From positions 51,547-115,546 of the forward strand of contig JAFSJZ010000037.1 in assembly GCA_017449185.1 (NCBI GenBank): a stretch of DNA of 64,000 nucleotides, written 5' to 3'. The notes under the pieces are model-generated. The model searched no databases. It was not told the origin of the DNA and saw only the letters and a program-made list of their open reading frames with translations. Shown here piece after piece: positions 50,112 through 59,351 of the stretch (positions are counted from its first letter, which is position 1; every line of letters begins with the position of its first letter). The position numbers and the translations under genes are program-made. This stretch comes from Oscillospiraceae bacterium (GTDB taxonomy: Bacteria; Bacillota; Clostridia; Oscillospirales; Oscillospiraceae).

Positions 50112-52340
50112 ATGGAAGAGGAAAAAGAACTGATCGAACTGGCAGGCAGCGTTCAGTCCGTCATCTACAAGAACGAGGAGAACGGCTATACCGTCCTCCG
50201 TCTTGTCGACTCCAACGGCGAGCTTGTCACGGTTGTCGGCTGTTTTCCCTATGCCGCGGCGGGAGAGTCGATGATCATTTCCGGCTCATGGATGACGCAC
50301 AATGTGCACGGCAGGCAGTTCAAGGCCGAATATGCCCAGCGCCTTCTTCCCACAAGCGCCTCGGCGATCTATGATTATCTTGCCCAGGGCGCGGTGCGCG
50401 GCATCGGCCCGGCCATCGCGTCGCTGCTCGTCAACCGTTTCGGAGAGGATACGCTTGACGTTCTCGAGCGCTCACCCGAAAAGCTTGCACAGATCAAGGG
50501 CATCAGCCCTCAGAAAGCGCAGCAGATGTCCGAGATCTTCCGCAAGCAGACGGGACTGCGCCGTCTCATGGAATTTATCTGTTCTTATGGTCTGCGGCCG
50601 ATCCTGGCGATCCGCATGTACCGCTACTATGCCGACAGCGCGGTGGCGATCCTGCAGGAAAATCCGTACATCCTCGCGGCATCCCATATCGGAGGAAGCT
50701 TCGCGGAGGCCGATGAGATGGCGCTTGAGCTCGGAATTGAGCTGAAGAGCGATAACCGCATCGCGGCAGCCGCGCTTTTTGAGCTGGAATACAATGCGGG
50801 CGGCGGACACTGCTTTATCCCGCGCGACAAGCTCGCCCTTGTGACCGGGCAGATGATCGGCGTAGAGCCCGAGCGGATAGACGAGACTTTAGGCGAGATG
50901 ATCGGTGACGGCCGCATTTCCTTTGAACAGATCGCCGGCTGTGACGCCTGTTATCTTCCGCGGCTTTACGAGGCAGAGTGCCATACCGCCGCACGCATCG
51001 CCGCCATGTCGGAGCGGAAATATGCCCTGCATATGGATTTTTCGACATTGATCGCTTCTCTGGAGGCCAGACAGGGCATTCGATACGCGCCGCGTCAGCG
51101 TGAAACGCTTCAGATGGCGCTCGAAAATCAGATCATTGTGATCACCGGAGGTCCCGGCACGGGCAAAACGACCTCGATCCGAGCGATTCTCTCCATGTTT
51201 GACCGCCTTGGGATCAAGACGCTGCTCACAGCGCCGACGGGCCGCGCCGCAAAGCGCATGACCGAGCTGACCGGGTGCGAGGCCTCGACCGTACACCGTC
51301 TGCTCGGCGCGAGGTTTGCCGAAGACGAGGAGAACGTCGTCTTTTCCAAGAATGCTTCCGACCCGCTTGAGTGCGGCGCCGTTATTCTTGACGAGTGCTC
51401 GATGGTGGACATTTCGCTTATGAGCGCGCTGCTCGAGGCCATGCCGGCCGACGCGCGCCTGGTTCTCGTCGGCGACGCCGATCAGCTGCCCTCGGTCGGC
51501 CCCGGCGACGTGTTTTCCGCGATTCTGCGCAGCGAGGCCGTTCCCGCCGTACGCCTTACGGAGATCTTTCGTCAACGCGGCGAGAGCCGCATCGTGCGCA
51601 ATGCACACATGATCAACCGCGGCGAACATCCCGACCTGTCGGAGAACGCAGGCGACTTCTTCCGCCTCAAACGCTTCCAGGCGGCCGGTACGATCGAAAC
51701 CATCACAGAGCTCTGTTCAACGCGTCTTCCGGGAAAAATGCATATTTCGAGCGAAGAGATCCAGGTGCTGTCTCCGACCAGAAAGGGCGAGCTGGGTACA
51801 ATCAATCTCAACCGCAGCCTGCAGGAAGCGCTCAACCCGCCCGCAAAGGAAAAGAAAGAAAAACCCTTTGGCTCCGTCGTGTTCCGCGAGGGAGACCGTG
51901 TGATGCAGATCCACAACAATTACGAGATCATGTGGCGCAGCGAAGACAACACGGCTGCCGGCAGCGGGATCTATAACGGCGACATCGGCGTGATCACACA
52001 GATCGATCCGGAGCAGGAGTCTCTTACCGTCAGCTTTGACGGGCGCCTCGCAGTCTATTCCTTTGACCAGCTGCTGGAGCTCGAGCATGCCTGGGCCATG
52101 ACGGTACATAAGGCGCAGGGCAGCGAATACCGCGCGGTCATCCTCGCGCTTTGCCCGACCTCTCAGATGCTCTCCACGCGCGACATCCTCTATACCGCTG
52201 TCACAAGAGCAAAAGAACTGCTCATCCTTGTAGGCGACGACCAGATCGCCTATCAGATGATCGACAATGTCCGGCAATCCAGACGATATAACGCCCTGCG
52301 CGTGCGTATCCGCCGGAACTGCGGAATGGCGGACAAGTGA
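50112..52340 (+). CDS. recD2: RecD2-type SF1B DNA helicase
   Basis: 742 residues. The long N-terminal domain with HhH segments (GIGPAIASLLV, IKGISPQKAQQ) is the RecD2 hallmark and separates it from RecBCD RecD. Helicase motifs: GGPGTGKTTSI (I) near residue 345, DECSMVD (II), VGDADQLPSVGPGDVF (III), and HKAQGSEYRAVILAL (V/VI). 5'-3' helicase with roles in repair. Three bases after uvrA and one-base overlap with the VWA gene. Confidence 0.94.
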   Translation: MEEEKELIELAGSVQSVIYKNEENGYTVLRLVDSNGELVTVVGCFPYAAAGESMIISGSWMTHNVHGRQFKAEYAQRLLPTSASAIYDYLAQGAVRGIGPAIASLLVNRFGEDTLDVLERSPEKLAQIKGISPQKAQQMSEIFRKQTGLRRLMEFICSYGLRPILAIRMYRYYADSAVAILQENPYILAASHIGGSFAEADEMALELGIELKSDNRIAAAALFELEYNAGGGHCFIPRDKLALVTGQMIGVEPERIDETLGEMIGDGRISFEQIAGCDACYLPRLYEAECHTAARIAAMSERKYALHMDFSTLIASLEARQGIRYAPRQRETLQMALENQIIVITGGPGTGKTTSIRAILSMFDRLGIKTLLTAPTGRAAKRMTELTGCEASTVHRLLGARFAEDEENVVFSKNASDPLECGAVILDECSMVDISLMSALLEAMPADARLVLVGDADQLPSVGPGDVFSAILRSEAVPAVRLTEIFRQRGESRIVRNAHMINRGEHPDLSENAGDFFRLKRFQAAGTIETITELCSTRLPGKMHISSEEIQVLSPTRKGELGTINLNRSLQEALNPPAKEKKEKPFGSVVFREGDRVMQIHNNYEIMWRSEDNTAAGSGIYNGDIGVITQIDPEQESLTVSFDGRLAVYSFDQLLELEHAWAMTVHKAQGSEYRAVILALCPTSQMLSTRDILYTAVTRAKELLILVGDDQIAYQMIDNVRQSRRYNALRVRIRRNCGMADK

Positions 52341-53380
52341 TGGATGTTCGTCGTGTTTGCCAGGAGCTCTCCGAGCGCTGGCCGGAATGGAGCGAGCGGA
52401 TCTCCGTACTGGATTTCCGCGAGGCCGACGGCGTCGGCGTATCTGCCAACGACGGCCGCAGCGTTCTCTACAATGACAGGCTGATGAGCTACTATACTCC
52501 GGAGCATCAGATCTTTTATATCGCGCAGCAGATCATTCATCTGCAGCTCAATCACTTTGCACGCGGACAGGGACGCGACCCGATCCTGTGGAAACGTGCG
52601 AGCGACGCTGTGGTCAACGCGCTGCTCAAGGCGGACGGTTTCTCTGTCCCCGAGGACGCCGTCTTCGTCCCGGAGGCCGCGGAGCAGAGCGCCGAGGAAC
52701 TCTATGAGACCCTTGCGGAGAACCGTGATGAAAACGCGGAGAAAACACCCCTCGTCTATCGCGAGGTCACTCTTCCCACGAGCGAGAACAAGCAGGCCGG
52801 AAAGGAGACCGACGCGCAGACACGCCAGATCGACGATCCCGGCCTGGCCGCCGTCGTTGCAGGCCTGGCTGAGCTGCTGGAGCCGAGCATGCAGATGGAC
52901 TTCGACTGGTTTCCCGGTCTGACGATCCGCGAGGGCGTGCTCGGCCACGAGTTCAGGCCCTATCCAGTCTCCCATGCCGAGATCCTGCTCGACACCAGCG
53001 CTTCGGTCGACGCCGCACTGCTGCGCGCCTTCGTACGCGGCGTCAAGGGACTCATGCGGCAGGACGCTGTCGTGCGCGTCGGCTGCTTCGACACCCGATT
53101 TTACGGATTTCACGATATCCATACGGACGAGGATATCGAAAACCTCAGGCTGGAAGGCGCCGGAGGGACGGACTTCCGCGTGGCTGTGGAGGCTTTTACC
53201 GGCGACGCCGAAAACCGCATCATTTTCACGGACGGCTTTGCCGAGATGCCGGAGCAGCGCTGCGACGCGATCTGGGTCGTCTACGGAAACGCCGTGATCC
53301 ATCCGCCCGGCGGCCGTGTGCTGTACGTTCGCCCCACAGAGGAGAAAGAGAAACATGAGATCGATTTTCTTATCACATGA
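52340..53380 (+). CDS. VWA protein with DUF2201-like N-terminus
   Basis: 346 residues. The N-terminal half resembles the DUF2201 metallopeptidase-like domain, but the expected HExxH reads IIHLQLNHF, with no catalytic glutamate. The C-terminal von Willebrand A domain has a full metal-ion site: LLDTSAS (DxSxS), GGTDF and FTDG. Such proteins commonly pair with MoxR ATPases, and the next gene is one, overlapping by 26 bases. ATG 52340 overlaps the recD2 stop; GTG 52337 is an alternative. Target unknown. Confidence 0.82.
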   Translation: MDVRRVCQELSERWPEWSERISVLDFREADGVGVSANDGRSVLYNDRLMSYYTPEHQIFYIAQQIIHLQLNHFARGQGRDPILWKRASDAVVNALLKADGFSVPEDAVFVPEAAEQSAEELYETLAENRDENAEKTPLVYREVTLPTSENKQAGKETDAQTRQIDDPGLAAVVAGLAELLEPSMQMDFDWFPGLTIREGVLGHEFRPYPVSHAEILLDTSASVDAALLRAFVRGVKGLMRQDAVVRVGCFDTRFYGFHDIHTDEDIENLRLEGAGGTDFRVAVEAFTGDAENRIIFTDGFAEMPEQRCDAIWVVYGNAVIHPPGGRVLYVRPTEEKEKHEIDFLIT

Positions 53381-54989
53381 ACAGGTCTTTGATAAGCCGC
53401 TGAATCTTTTCAAGGCTGTGGGCACGGCAGCGCCTGCCGCAGATCTGGCGCTGCTGACGACGCAGGACGACGGCTTTCTGCACGAGGCGGAGGGAGGGAT
53501 CAACTATTACCTCTCCGACGGCTGTGTGGATCGATTCGGCCGCAGCGGAGAATGTGCCCTCTGTGCCTTCCGTCCCGCGCTGCTGCTCGAAAAGGGCGAG
53601 GAAAGGCTTTTGCGCCGTATCCGCGATGAGGACGGCGTTGTGACCGCAGAATATGGCAGTTATCCGGCCTTCATTATGGATGTCAGTCTGCGCGACATGG
53701 CAGAGAAGGAATACCGCCGCGGCGCGCTCTATGACACGGGACGGACGATCCGAGCCGCGGGAAAAGAGCGGAAGGTCTTTTCTCTCGGTGGGAAACGCCT
53801 GATTCGCCTGGAACTGGAGCAGAGCGTCGCGGGCGGGTATGTGCAGCTGCGCGACGGCACCGTTGTGACGGAAGGGGAGGCTGTTTTTCTTGAATTCCGT
53901 CCCATACGCTGGCTTTATGACGCGCCGCTTGGTCTGCTCCTCTGCTGTCAGGCATTGTTCGGCGGTATGGACCGCGAGAGTGGCGCGGCCTATCTCCAAA
54001 AGGATTTCCTTGCCGAGATCAGTGAGGAAGGAGACGAGAGTCTGCCGGCAAACGCTCCGTTCCGTGTAGAAGAGCACGACGAACTCAGCCTGATCCGCGC
54101 CTATGTTGAAGCGAATATCCCCGTGTTCCTTCACGGCCTTTCCGGCGACGGCAAGAGCGACCGCGTACGCCAGATCGACCCGCAGGCGCTGGATATCGAG
54201 CTCGTCAACGAAAATCCCGAGACGATCAACGGCCGCGCCGTCTACAACGAGGCGCACGACGAGATCGTTGATATCAAGCCTGTCTGGCTTGTCAAGCTTG
54301 AGCGTCTGTGTGAGGACGGCGAGCTGCATATTCTCTTCTTCGACGAGCTGACAAACGCTACCAAGCAAACGCAGTCCGTCATCTTCAAGATCGTACTCGA
54401 ACGCTTTGTCAACAACCGCTGGCCGCTTCCGGCCAACGCGCGGATCGTTGCCGCCGGCAATGACCGCAGCGAATCGACCTCGGCTCACGATCTGGCCGAA
54501 CCCTTGTTCGGGCGTTTCGCGCATGTGTATATCCGTACGACAGTGGAAAACTGGATGCCCTGGGCGGTCAGGAGCCGGATCAACCCCTATGTGATGGAAT
54601 TCCTGGCGAACAACGATCTATATCTGCGAACTCCCTTTACCGGGACAGAGGGCAACGCCGACCCAAGGCGCTGGGAGATGGTTTCCAAAGCACTTGACAG
54701 CTCCGGTAATGACTTTTCTCTGCTCGGGCCGATCGTCGGACGCGACGCGGCCGAGGCCTTCGTCCGTTTCTTTAAAGCCAGACAGGAGCTGGCCGCCTTG
54801 GGTGAATATTCGGACGAGGAACTCTCGCGCTTCAGCGTCGCGCGCAAATATCAGCTTGCGCAGCAGTGTCTTGTCTTCTCATCCTCCCGTCCGGAGGACG
54901 CCCGTGCGCTCGTATTGCGTCTCGGCGAGGAGTATCTCGCCTGGTACGACTACATCCTCGAGCGGAAAAAGACCATGCACAACATGTAA
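53355..54989 (+). CDS. MoxR-type AAA+ ATPase with extra N-terminal domain
   Basis: 544 residues. Residues about 1-235 are an uncharacterised domain with FRPIRWLYDAPLGLLLCCQ and conserved aromatic pairs. The AAA+ module starts near residue 255: Walker A GLSGDGKSDRVRQID, Walker B LHILFFDELTNA, sensor region AAGNDRSES. MoxR ATPases remodel VWA-partner complexes. Usual MoxR proteins are about 300-350 residues; the added domain makes this one unusual. ATG 53355 follows GAGGAGAAAGAGAAAC. Transcribed with uvrA and recD2. Confidence 0.82.
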   Translation: MRSIFLSHEQVFDKPLNLFKAVGTAAPAADLALLTTQDDGFLHEAEGGINYYLSDGCVDRFGRSGECALCAFRPALLLEKGEERLLRRIRDEDGVVTAEYGSYPAFIMDVSLRDMAEKEYRRGALYDTGRTIRAAGKERKVFSLGGKRLIRLELEQSVAGGYVQLRDGTVVTEGEAVFLEFRPIRWLYDAPLGLLLCCQALFGGMDRESGAAYLQKDFLAEISEEGDESLPANAPFRVEEHDELSLIRAYVEANIPVFLHGLSGDGKSDRVRQIDPQALDIELVNENPETINGRAVYNEAHDEIVDIKPVWLVKLERLCEDGELHILFFDELTNATKQTQSVIFKIVLERFVNNRWPLPANARIVAAGNDRSESTSAHDLAEPLFGRFAHVYIRTTVENWMPWAVRSRINPYVMEFLANNDLYLRTPFTGTEGNADPRRWEMVSKALDSSGNDFSLLGPIVGRDAAEAFVRFFKARQELAALGEYSDEELSRFSVARKYQLAQQCLVFSSSRPEDARALVLRLGEEYLAWYDYILERKKTMHNM

Positions 54990-55012
54990 ACAACCTGAAA
55001 AGGAGAATGGAT

Positions 55013-55969
55013 ATGCGCTGGATCACCGAAGAGAACTACGCAGAACAAATGCGTCTTTACGCCGATCCCTATATCGCCGAGAGAATGGAGAACGGCTACG
55101 ATGAGCGCGTCCCGGGAGAGAAGATCTATTTCGAACACTATCGCGCCGACGAGCCGAAAGGCGTGATCGTCATCAGCCACGGCTTCACCGAATCGATCCG
55201 CAAGTTTACCGAATCGGTCTATTACATGCTGCAGGCCGGCTACGAGGTCTGGGGCGTCGATCACCGCGGGCACGGGCGCTCTTTCCGACAGAATCAAAAT
55301 CCCTACGTCGTTCATATCGAGCGCTTCGAGGATTATGTGCTCGACCTCGTTCATCTGACTGAAAAACGCGTGATCCCTGCCGCGGGCGAGCTTCCGGTCT
55401 ATCTCTACTGCCACTCCATGGGCGGCTGCATCGGCGCCTGGACGATCGAGAGTTATCCGACGCTATTTAAAAAAGCGGTGCTCTCGTCCCCGATGCTCGG
55501 GCTGAGCTTCGGCAAGATCCCGGTTCCCGTCATGTATGTCGCGGCGAGCATCAAGGGCATGGGAGAGAAGCGCAAAGAACCGCTCAACCCTGTCGAGAGC
55601 TTCCCTGAGGCGGGAGACTTCGAGAACAGCTGCGATTCCTCCCGCTGCCGCTACGACTATTACTTCGCCAAACGAAAAGCGGACAAAGCGCTCCAGACCC
55701 AGGATCCTTCCATCAACTGGGGCAAACAGGCCGTTCGGGCCTGTGCGCGCGTTACCTCGAAAAAGCAGACCGCGCGGATAAGCATCCCGGTTCTCCTTAT
55801 TCAGGCCGGGAACGATACAGTCGTCAAAAATGAGTCGCAGGATCTGTTTGTATCCCGCGTGAAGGACTGCGGTTTTTATCAGGTCCCCGGTATGAAGCAT
55901 GAGCTGTATATGACCGACTCCGAGGTTCTAGTCCCATATTGGGAGACAGTCTTCTCTTTCCTCGCCTGA
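55013..55969 (+). CDS. Alpha/beta hydrolase (monoacylglycerol-lipase-like)
   Basis: 318 residues. Oxyanion/HG segment VISHGFTESI, nucleophile elbow CHSMGG (Ser within GxSxG-like CHSMGGC), acid in LIQAGNDTVVKN and histidine in PGMKHELY. These match the serine aminopeptidase/monoglyceride lipase family (Hydrolase_4). Substrate unknown. ATG 55013 is seven bases after GGAG; ATG 55007 is also in frame. 23 bases after the MoxR gene; last of the operon. Confidence 0.85.
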   Translation: MRWITEENYAEQMRLYADPYIAERMENGYDERVPGEKIYFEHYRADEPKGVIVISHGFTESIRKFTESVYYMLQAGYEVWGVDHRGHGRSFRQNQNPYVVHIERFEDYVLDLVHLTEKRVIPAAGELPVYLYCHSMGGCIGAWTIESYPTLFKKAVLSSPMLGLSFGKIPVPVMYVAASIKGMGEKRKEPLNPVESFPEAGDFENSCDSSRCRYDYYFAKRKADKALQTQDPSINWGKQAVRACARVTSKKQTARISIPVLLIQAGNDTVVKNESQDLFVSRVKDCGFYQVPGMKHELYMTDSEVLVPYWETVFSFLA

Positions 55970-55970
55970 C

Positions 55971-55999
55971 TTGACAGCCCAGGCTGCGGAGGGTAAAAT
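55971..55999 (+). promoter_or_regulatory. Promoter of comFC
   Basis: TTGACA (55971-55976), 17-base spacer, TAAAAT (55994-55999). Confidence 0.85.
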
Positions 56000-56034
56000 A
56001 ACAAAGATAAGCGACATCATAGGGAAGGAAAAAG

Positions 56035-56697
56035 ATGATGAAGGAGTTTTTGGAAAAACTGCTGGATCTTTTTTTCCCGCCGCGATGCCCCTTCTGCCGC
56101 AGAATCCTCAAAGACAGCGAAGGGCTGCTTTGCGGAAAATGCTTACGGACTCTTCCCAGAGCAAAGGGATCGGAGTGCGCACAGAAGTTCCGCCATCTTA
56201 ATCTTTGCCTGTCGCCGCTCTATTACGAGGACGATGTGCGCCGTTCTCTTTTGCGCTTCAAATTCGGCGGAATGAGCATATACGCGCCCAAATATGCCGA
56301 ACTGATGGCGGAGTGTTTGCTTGAGAACGAGTGCTCTTTTGAAGTGATCACCTGGGCTCCGCTCGGGCGAAAGCGTTTGAAGAAACGCGGCTATGATCAG
56401 GCGCGGCTTCTTGCCGAGGAGCTTGCCGAACGCTTGGGAAAACCCTGTGAGCAGCTGTTGAACAAGTGCGCGGACAATCCGCCTCAGTCCGGGACCGGTT
56501 CGCCTGAAAAGAGGCGGAAAAACGTCTCGGGCGTCTATCGCGCAAGCGACCCGGAACGGATCAGAGGCCGCAGCATTTTGCTTGTGGACGACATCGTCAC
56601 GACCGGAGCAACGCTGAGCGAGTGTGCCAGGGTACTGAAAGCCTCCGGCGCGAAAAGCGTCTGCGCGGCGACTCTCGCCAGGAGCCGGATCGGCTGA
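56035..56697 (+). CDS. comFC: ComF-family phosphoribosyltransferase-like protein
   Basis: 220 residues. An N-terminal zinc-finger-like cysteine set (CPFCRR...CGKC) precedes a PRTase fold with GRKRLKKRGYDQ and the PRPP loop ILLVDDIVTTGATL. ComFC supports DNA uptake in competent bacteria, where it acts on DNA handling. No other competence genes are in the window. GGAAGGAAAAAG lies before the ATG. Confidence 0.92.
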   Translation: MMKEFLEKLLDLFFPPRCPFCRRILKDSEGLLCGKCLRTLPRAKGSECAQKFRHLNLCLSPLYYEDDVRRSLLRFKFGGMSIYAPKYAELMAECLLENECSFEVITWAPLGRKRLKKRGYDQARLLAEELAERLGKPCEQLLNKCADNPPQSGTGSPEKRRKNVSGVYRASDPERIRGRSILLVDDIVTTGATLSECARVLKASGAKSVCAATLARSRIG

Positions 56698-56739
56698 AAA
56701 AGCATTTCATGCATGAAAATCACGTTGAGGTGAAAAAGT

Positions 56740-57771
56740 ATGGTTATCTTTGAAAAAGACCTTGCGATTGATATGGGCACATCCTCCACGCTCGTATTTG
56801 AACAGGGGAAAGGCGTCGTCCTTCGAGAGCCGACTGTCGTTGCTGTAGACAAGTTTACCGGGAAGATTCAAAAAGTCGGTCAGGACGCGCAGAAAATGCT
56901 CGGCCGTACGCCTGCCAACATCGTCGCGATCCATCCGGTCAGCTCCGGCGTGATCTCCGACTATGAGATGAGCGCGCAGATGCTGCGCGAACTGATCGGC
57001 AGGATCACCTCCTTCAGCTTTTTCAAGCCCTGCGTACTGGCCTGTGTCCCCAGCAGCATTTCCGGCGTGGAGGAACGAGCGGTCATCGACTCCGCGATCG
57101 AAGCGGGAGCGCGCAAGGTCTATCTTCTGGAGACGGCTGTTGCCACAGCTCTCGGCGCCGGCATTGACATCTCAAAGCCTGACGGTCATATGATCATCGA
57201 TATCGGCGGCGGGACGACAGAAATAGCCGTCGTTTCCGTCGGCGGCGTGGTAGAGTGCGAGTCCATCAAGGTCGCGGGCGGCAGCTTTGACGAGGCCATT
57301 GTCAAGTACGTGCGGAGAAAGCATAATCTTCTCATCGGCCTCGGCACGGCGGAAGAGGTGAAACGCAGCATCGGCTGCGTCATCCAGCGTCCGGACGTGG
57401 GACTGGAAGAGGTAAAGGGAAGAAGCCTTACAAACGGTCTTCCCAAAACGGTTTCACTCAGTTCGACCGAGCTTATTGAAGCCTTCGTCGAGCCTATGAA
57501 CCGCATCCTCGAGGCGATCCACACCGTGCTCGAGCGTACGCCGCCCCAACTCGTCGGAGACCTCGACCGAAACGGCATCGTGATGTCCGGCGGAGGCAGC
57601 CTGGTCTATGGCATCGATCGGCTGATCGAGCGCAGCACCGGCATCCGCACAATCGTTGTGGACGATCCCGTCTCCTGTGCGGCCTACGGCGCCGGGAAAA
57701 TGCTCAAGCATCTCGACGATATGCAGGACGGCATGATGAATTTCTACCGCAAGCGTCAGATGAAAGCCTGA
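56740..57771 (+). CDS. mreB: MreB/Mbl-family actin homologue
   Basis: 343 residues. Nucleotide-binding motifs are AIDMGTSSTLVF (phosphate 1), IIDIGGGTTEIAVV (phosphate 2), and VMSGGGSLVYGI (adenosine). The ETAVATALGAG segment is typical of MreB. It guides elongation and cell shape. mreC and mreD do not follow, so this may be an Mbl-type paralogue; the exact subfamily is not decided. GGTGAAAAAGT precedes the ATG. Confidence 0.92.
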   Translation: MVIFEKDLAIDMGTSSTLVFEQGKGVVLREPTVVAVDKFTGKIQKVGQDAQKMLGRTPANIVAIHPVSSGVISDYEMSAQMLRELIGRITSFSFFKPCVLACVPSSISGVEERAVIDSAIEAGARKVYLLETAVATALGAGIDISKPDGHMIIDIGGGTTEIAVVSVGGVVECESIKVAGGSFDEAIVKYVRRKHNLLIGLGTAEEVKRSIGCVIQRPDVGLEEVKGRSLTNGLPKTVSLSSTELIEAFVEPMNRILEAIHTVLERTPPQLVGDLDRNGIVMSGGGSLVYGIDRLIERSTGIRTIVVDDPVSCAAYGAGKMLKHLDDMQDGMMNFYRKRQMKA

Positions 57772-57789
57772 TGGGAAAGGGGAAACCCG

Positions 57790-58515
57790 ATGAGCTTATT
57801 GGATCTGTGGAAGAAAAGCAATTCCATTCCGAAATGCTCCGCCGTGATCGTTGCGGCCGGCAGCTCTGTGCGCATGGGAAGCGACAAGCTTGCAGCGCAA
57901 CTGGGGTCGTCTTCCGTACTCTTGCGCACGCTGCGTGTGTTTGAGCTTTCGGAGTATGTCAGCGAGATTGTCATTGTCACGCGCATGGATAAGGTAAGCG
58001 AGATCGCCGAGCTCTGTGCACAGGAGAATATGACAAAGGTTTCCAAGGTCGTCGCCGGCGGAAAGACGAGGATGGAATCCTCACTCATCGGCGTGTCGGC
58101 CGTCAAATCCGGCGCTAAACTCATTGCGATCCACGACGCGGCCCGTCCGCTCGTGAGCGAAACGCTCATCAAGCGCGTCGTTTGCGCCGCCGCCGAACAT
58201 ATGGCTGCCGTTCCCGTCATTCCCAGCACGGATACGCTCAAGGTCGTGGACGCGGACAACCGCGTGGCCGGCACGGTGGACCGAGAGACGACCTTCCGTG
58301 TTCAGACGCCGCAGGTTTTTGACGCGATCCTGATCAAAGGCGCGCTCACCAAAGCGGCCGAAAAGGGCCTTGCGCTCTCTGACGACAGCGCGGCGATGGA
58401 TATGACGGGGTTCAAATCCTTTACCGTCGCAGGGGAAGAAGATAATATCAAGATCACCACGCCGCGCGATCTGATATTTGCCGAAGCAATCCTGAGGAGC
58501 AGAGGCGAGTTATGA
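57790..58515 (+). CDS. ispD: 2-C-methyl-D-erythritol 4-phosphate cytidylyltransferase
   Basis: 241 residues. The nucleotide loop is [14 protein letters not shown], followed by [10 protein letters not shown] and FRVQTPQVF. Third MEP-pathway enzyme, forming CDP-ME from MEP and CTP. Overlaps ispF by four bases (ATGA). Confidence 0.95.
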   Translation: MSLLDLWKKSNSIPKCSAVIVAAGSSVRMGSDKLAAQLGSSSVLLRTLRVFELSEYVSEIVIVTRMDKVSEIAELCAQENMTKVSKVVAGGKTRMESSLIGVSAVKSGAKLIAIHDAARPLVSETLIKRVVCAAAEHMAAVPVIPSTDTLKVVDADNRVAGTVDRETTFRVQTPQVFDAILIKGALTKAAEKGLALSDDSAAMDMTGFKSFTVAGEEDNIKITTPRDLIFAEAILRSRGEL

Positions 58516-58985
58516 GGATCGGACACGGCTACGACGTACATCGCCTTGTCGAAGGCAGAAAACTCGTCCTCGGCGGCGTGGATATTCCCTGGGAAAAGGG
58601 CTTGCTCGGGCATTCGGACGCCGATGTGCTTCTGCACGCCTTGATGGACGCCATGCTCGGCGCCGCCGCGCTTGGCGATATCGGGCAGCATTTCCCAGAC
58701 AGCGACGAGCAATATCGCGGCGCGGACAGTATCCGGCTGCTTGCCGAAGTCTCACGTCTTCTGCGCGAGGCGGGCTATCGCCTTGTCAACGCAGACTGTA
58801 CGATCCTGGCACAGCGGCCGAAGCTTATGCCTCACATCCCGCAGATGCGGCAAAACGTGGCGCGCGCACTCGGCGTCGAGCTTGACGCGATCAGCGTAAA
58901 GGCGACTACCGAGGAGGGACTGGGTTTTACAGGCGACGGTTCGGGGATCGCGGCGCATGCGGTCGTTCTGATTGAAAGGGTATAA
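58512..58985 (+). CDS. ispF: 2-C-methyl-D-erythritol 2,4-cyclodiphosphate synthase
   Basis: 157 residues, trimeric MEP-pathway enzyme. The N-terminal [11 protein letters not shown] supplies zinc ligands, [14 protein letters not shown] is conserved, and [17 protein letters not shown] ends the protein. A strong terminator follows at 59052. Confidence 0.97.
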   Translation: MRIGHGYDVHRLVEGRKLVLGGVDIPWEKGLLGHSDADVLLHALMDAMLGAAALGDIGQHFPDSDEQYRGADSIRLLAEVSRLLREAGYRLVNADCTILAQRPKLMPHIPQMRQNVARALGVELDAISVKATTEEGLGFTGDGSGIAAHAVVLIERV

Positions 58986-59051
58986 GATATAATCACCTCA
59001 TCACGCTGCGGCATAGAATGTCCCGTACCGTGTGGGAAAACAAAGCGTATT

Positions 59052-59088
59052 CAGAGCATGGTTCGACCATGCTCTGTTTTCTTTTTTT
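59052..59088 (+). terminator. Terminator after ispF
   Basis: CAGAGCATGGT / ACCATGCTCTG around TCG, then TTTTCTTTTTTT. Confidence 0.93.
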
Positions 59089-59099
59089 GAGGTGATTGT

Positions 59100-59351
59100 A
59101 TGAAAACCTATCTCATTATGTGCCGCTCCGTAACGAGCGCACAGCGCGCGGCGAGACTGTTGGAGAACGCGCTGATTCGCTCCGCAGCGGTCAAAGCGCC
59201 GAAAGATCTGACGCGTTCCGGATGCGGATATGCCGTCAGGATCCACGCCGACTCCGAGCGAGCCGTCAAGCTTCTGCGCAGTCGGGAGATATCGATCGGC
59301 AAAATATATCTGACTGAAGACGGCAGCGAGTATCGGGAGGTGTCCCTGTGA
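59100..59351 (+). CDS. DUF3343 putative Se/S carrier-like protein
   Basis: 83 residues. The segment SGCGYAVRIHAD is typical of DUF3343, a small domain described as Se/S-carrier-like and often next to selenium-related genes. Its only cysteine beyond the N-terminal one is in this motif. GAGGTGATTGT precedes the ATG. Four bases overlap the aminotransferase gene, suggesting joint function in sulfur or selenium transfer; that is inference. Confidence 0.82.
   Translation: MKTYLIMCRSVTSAQRAARLLENALIRSAAVKAPKDLTRSGCGYAVRIHADSERAVKLLRSREISIGKIYLTEDGSEYREVSL

Noticed and set aside
52217-52340. Separate promoter between recD2 and the VWA gene
   Set aside because: No -35/-10 pair with acceptable spacing was seen, and the coding ends overlap.
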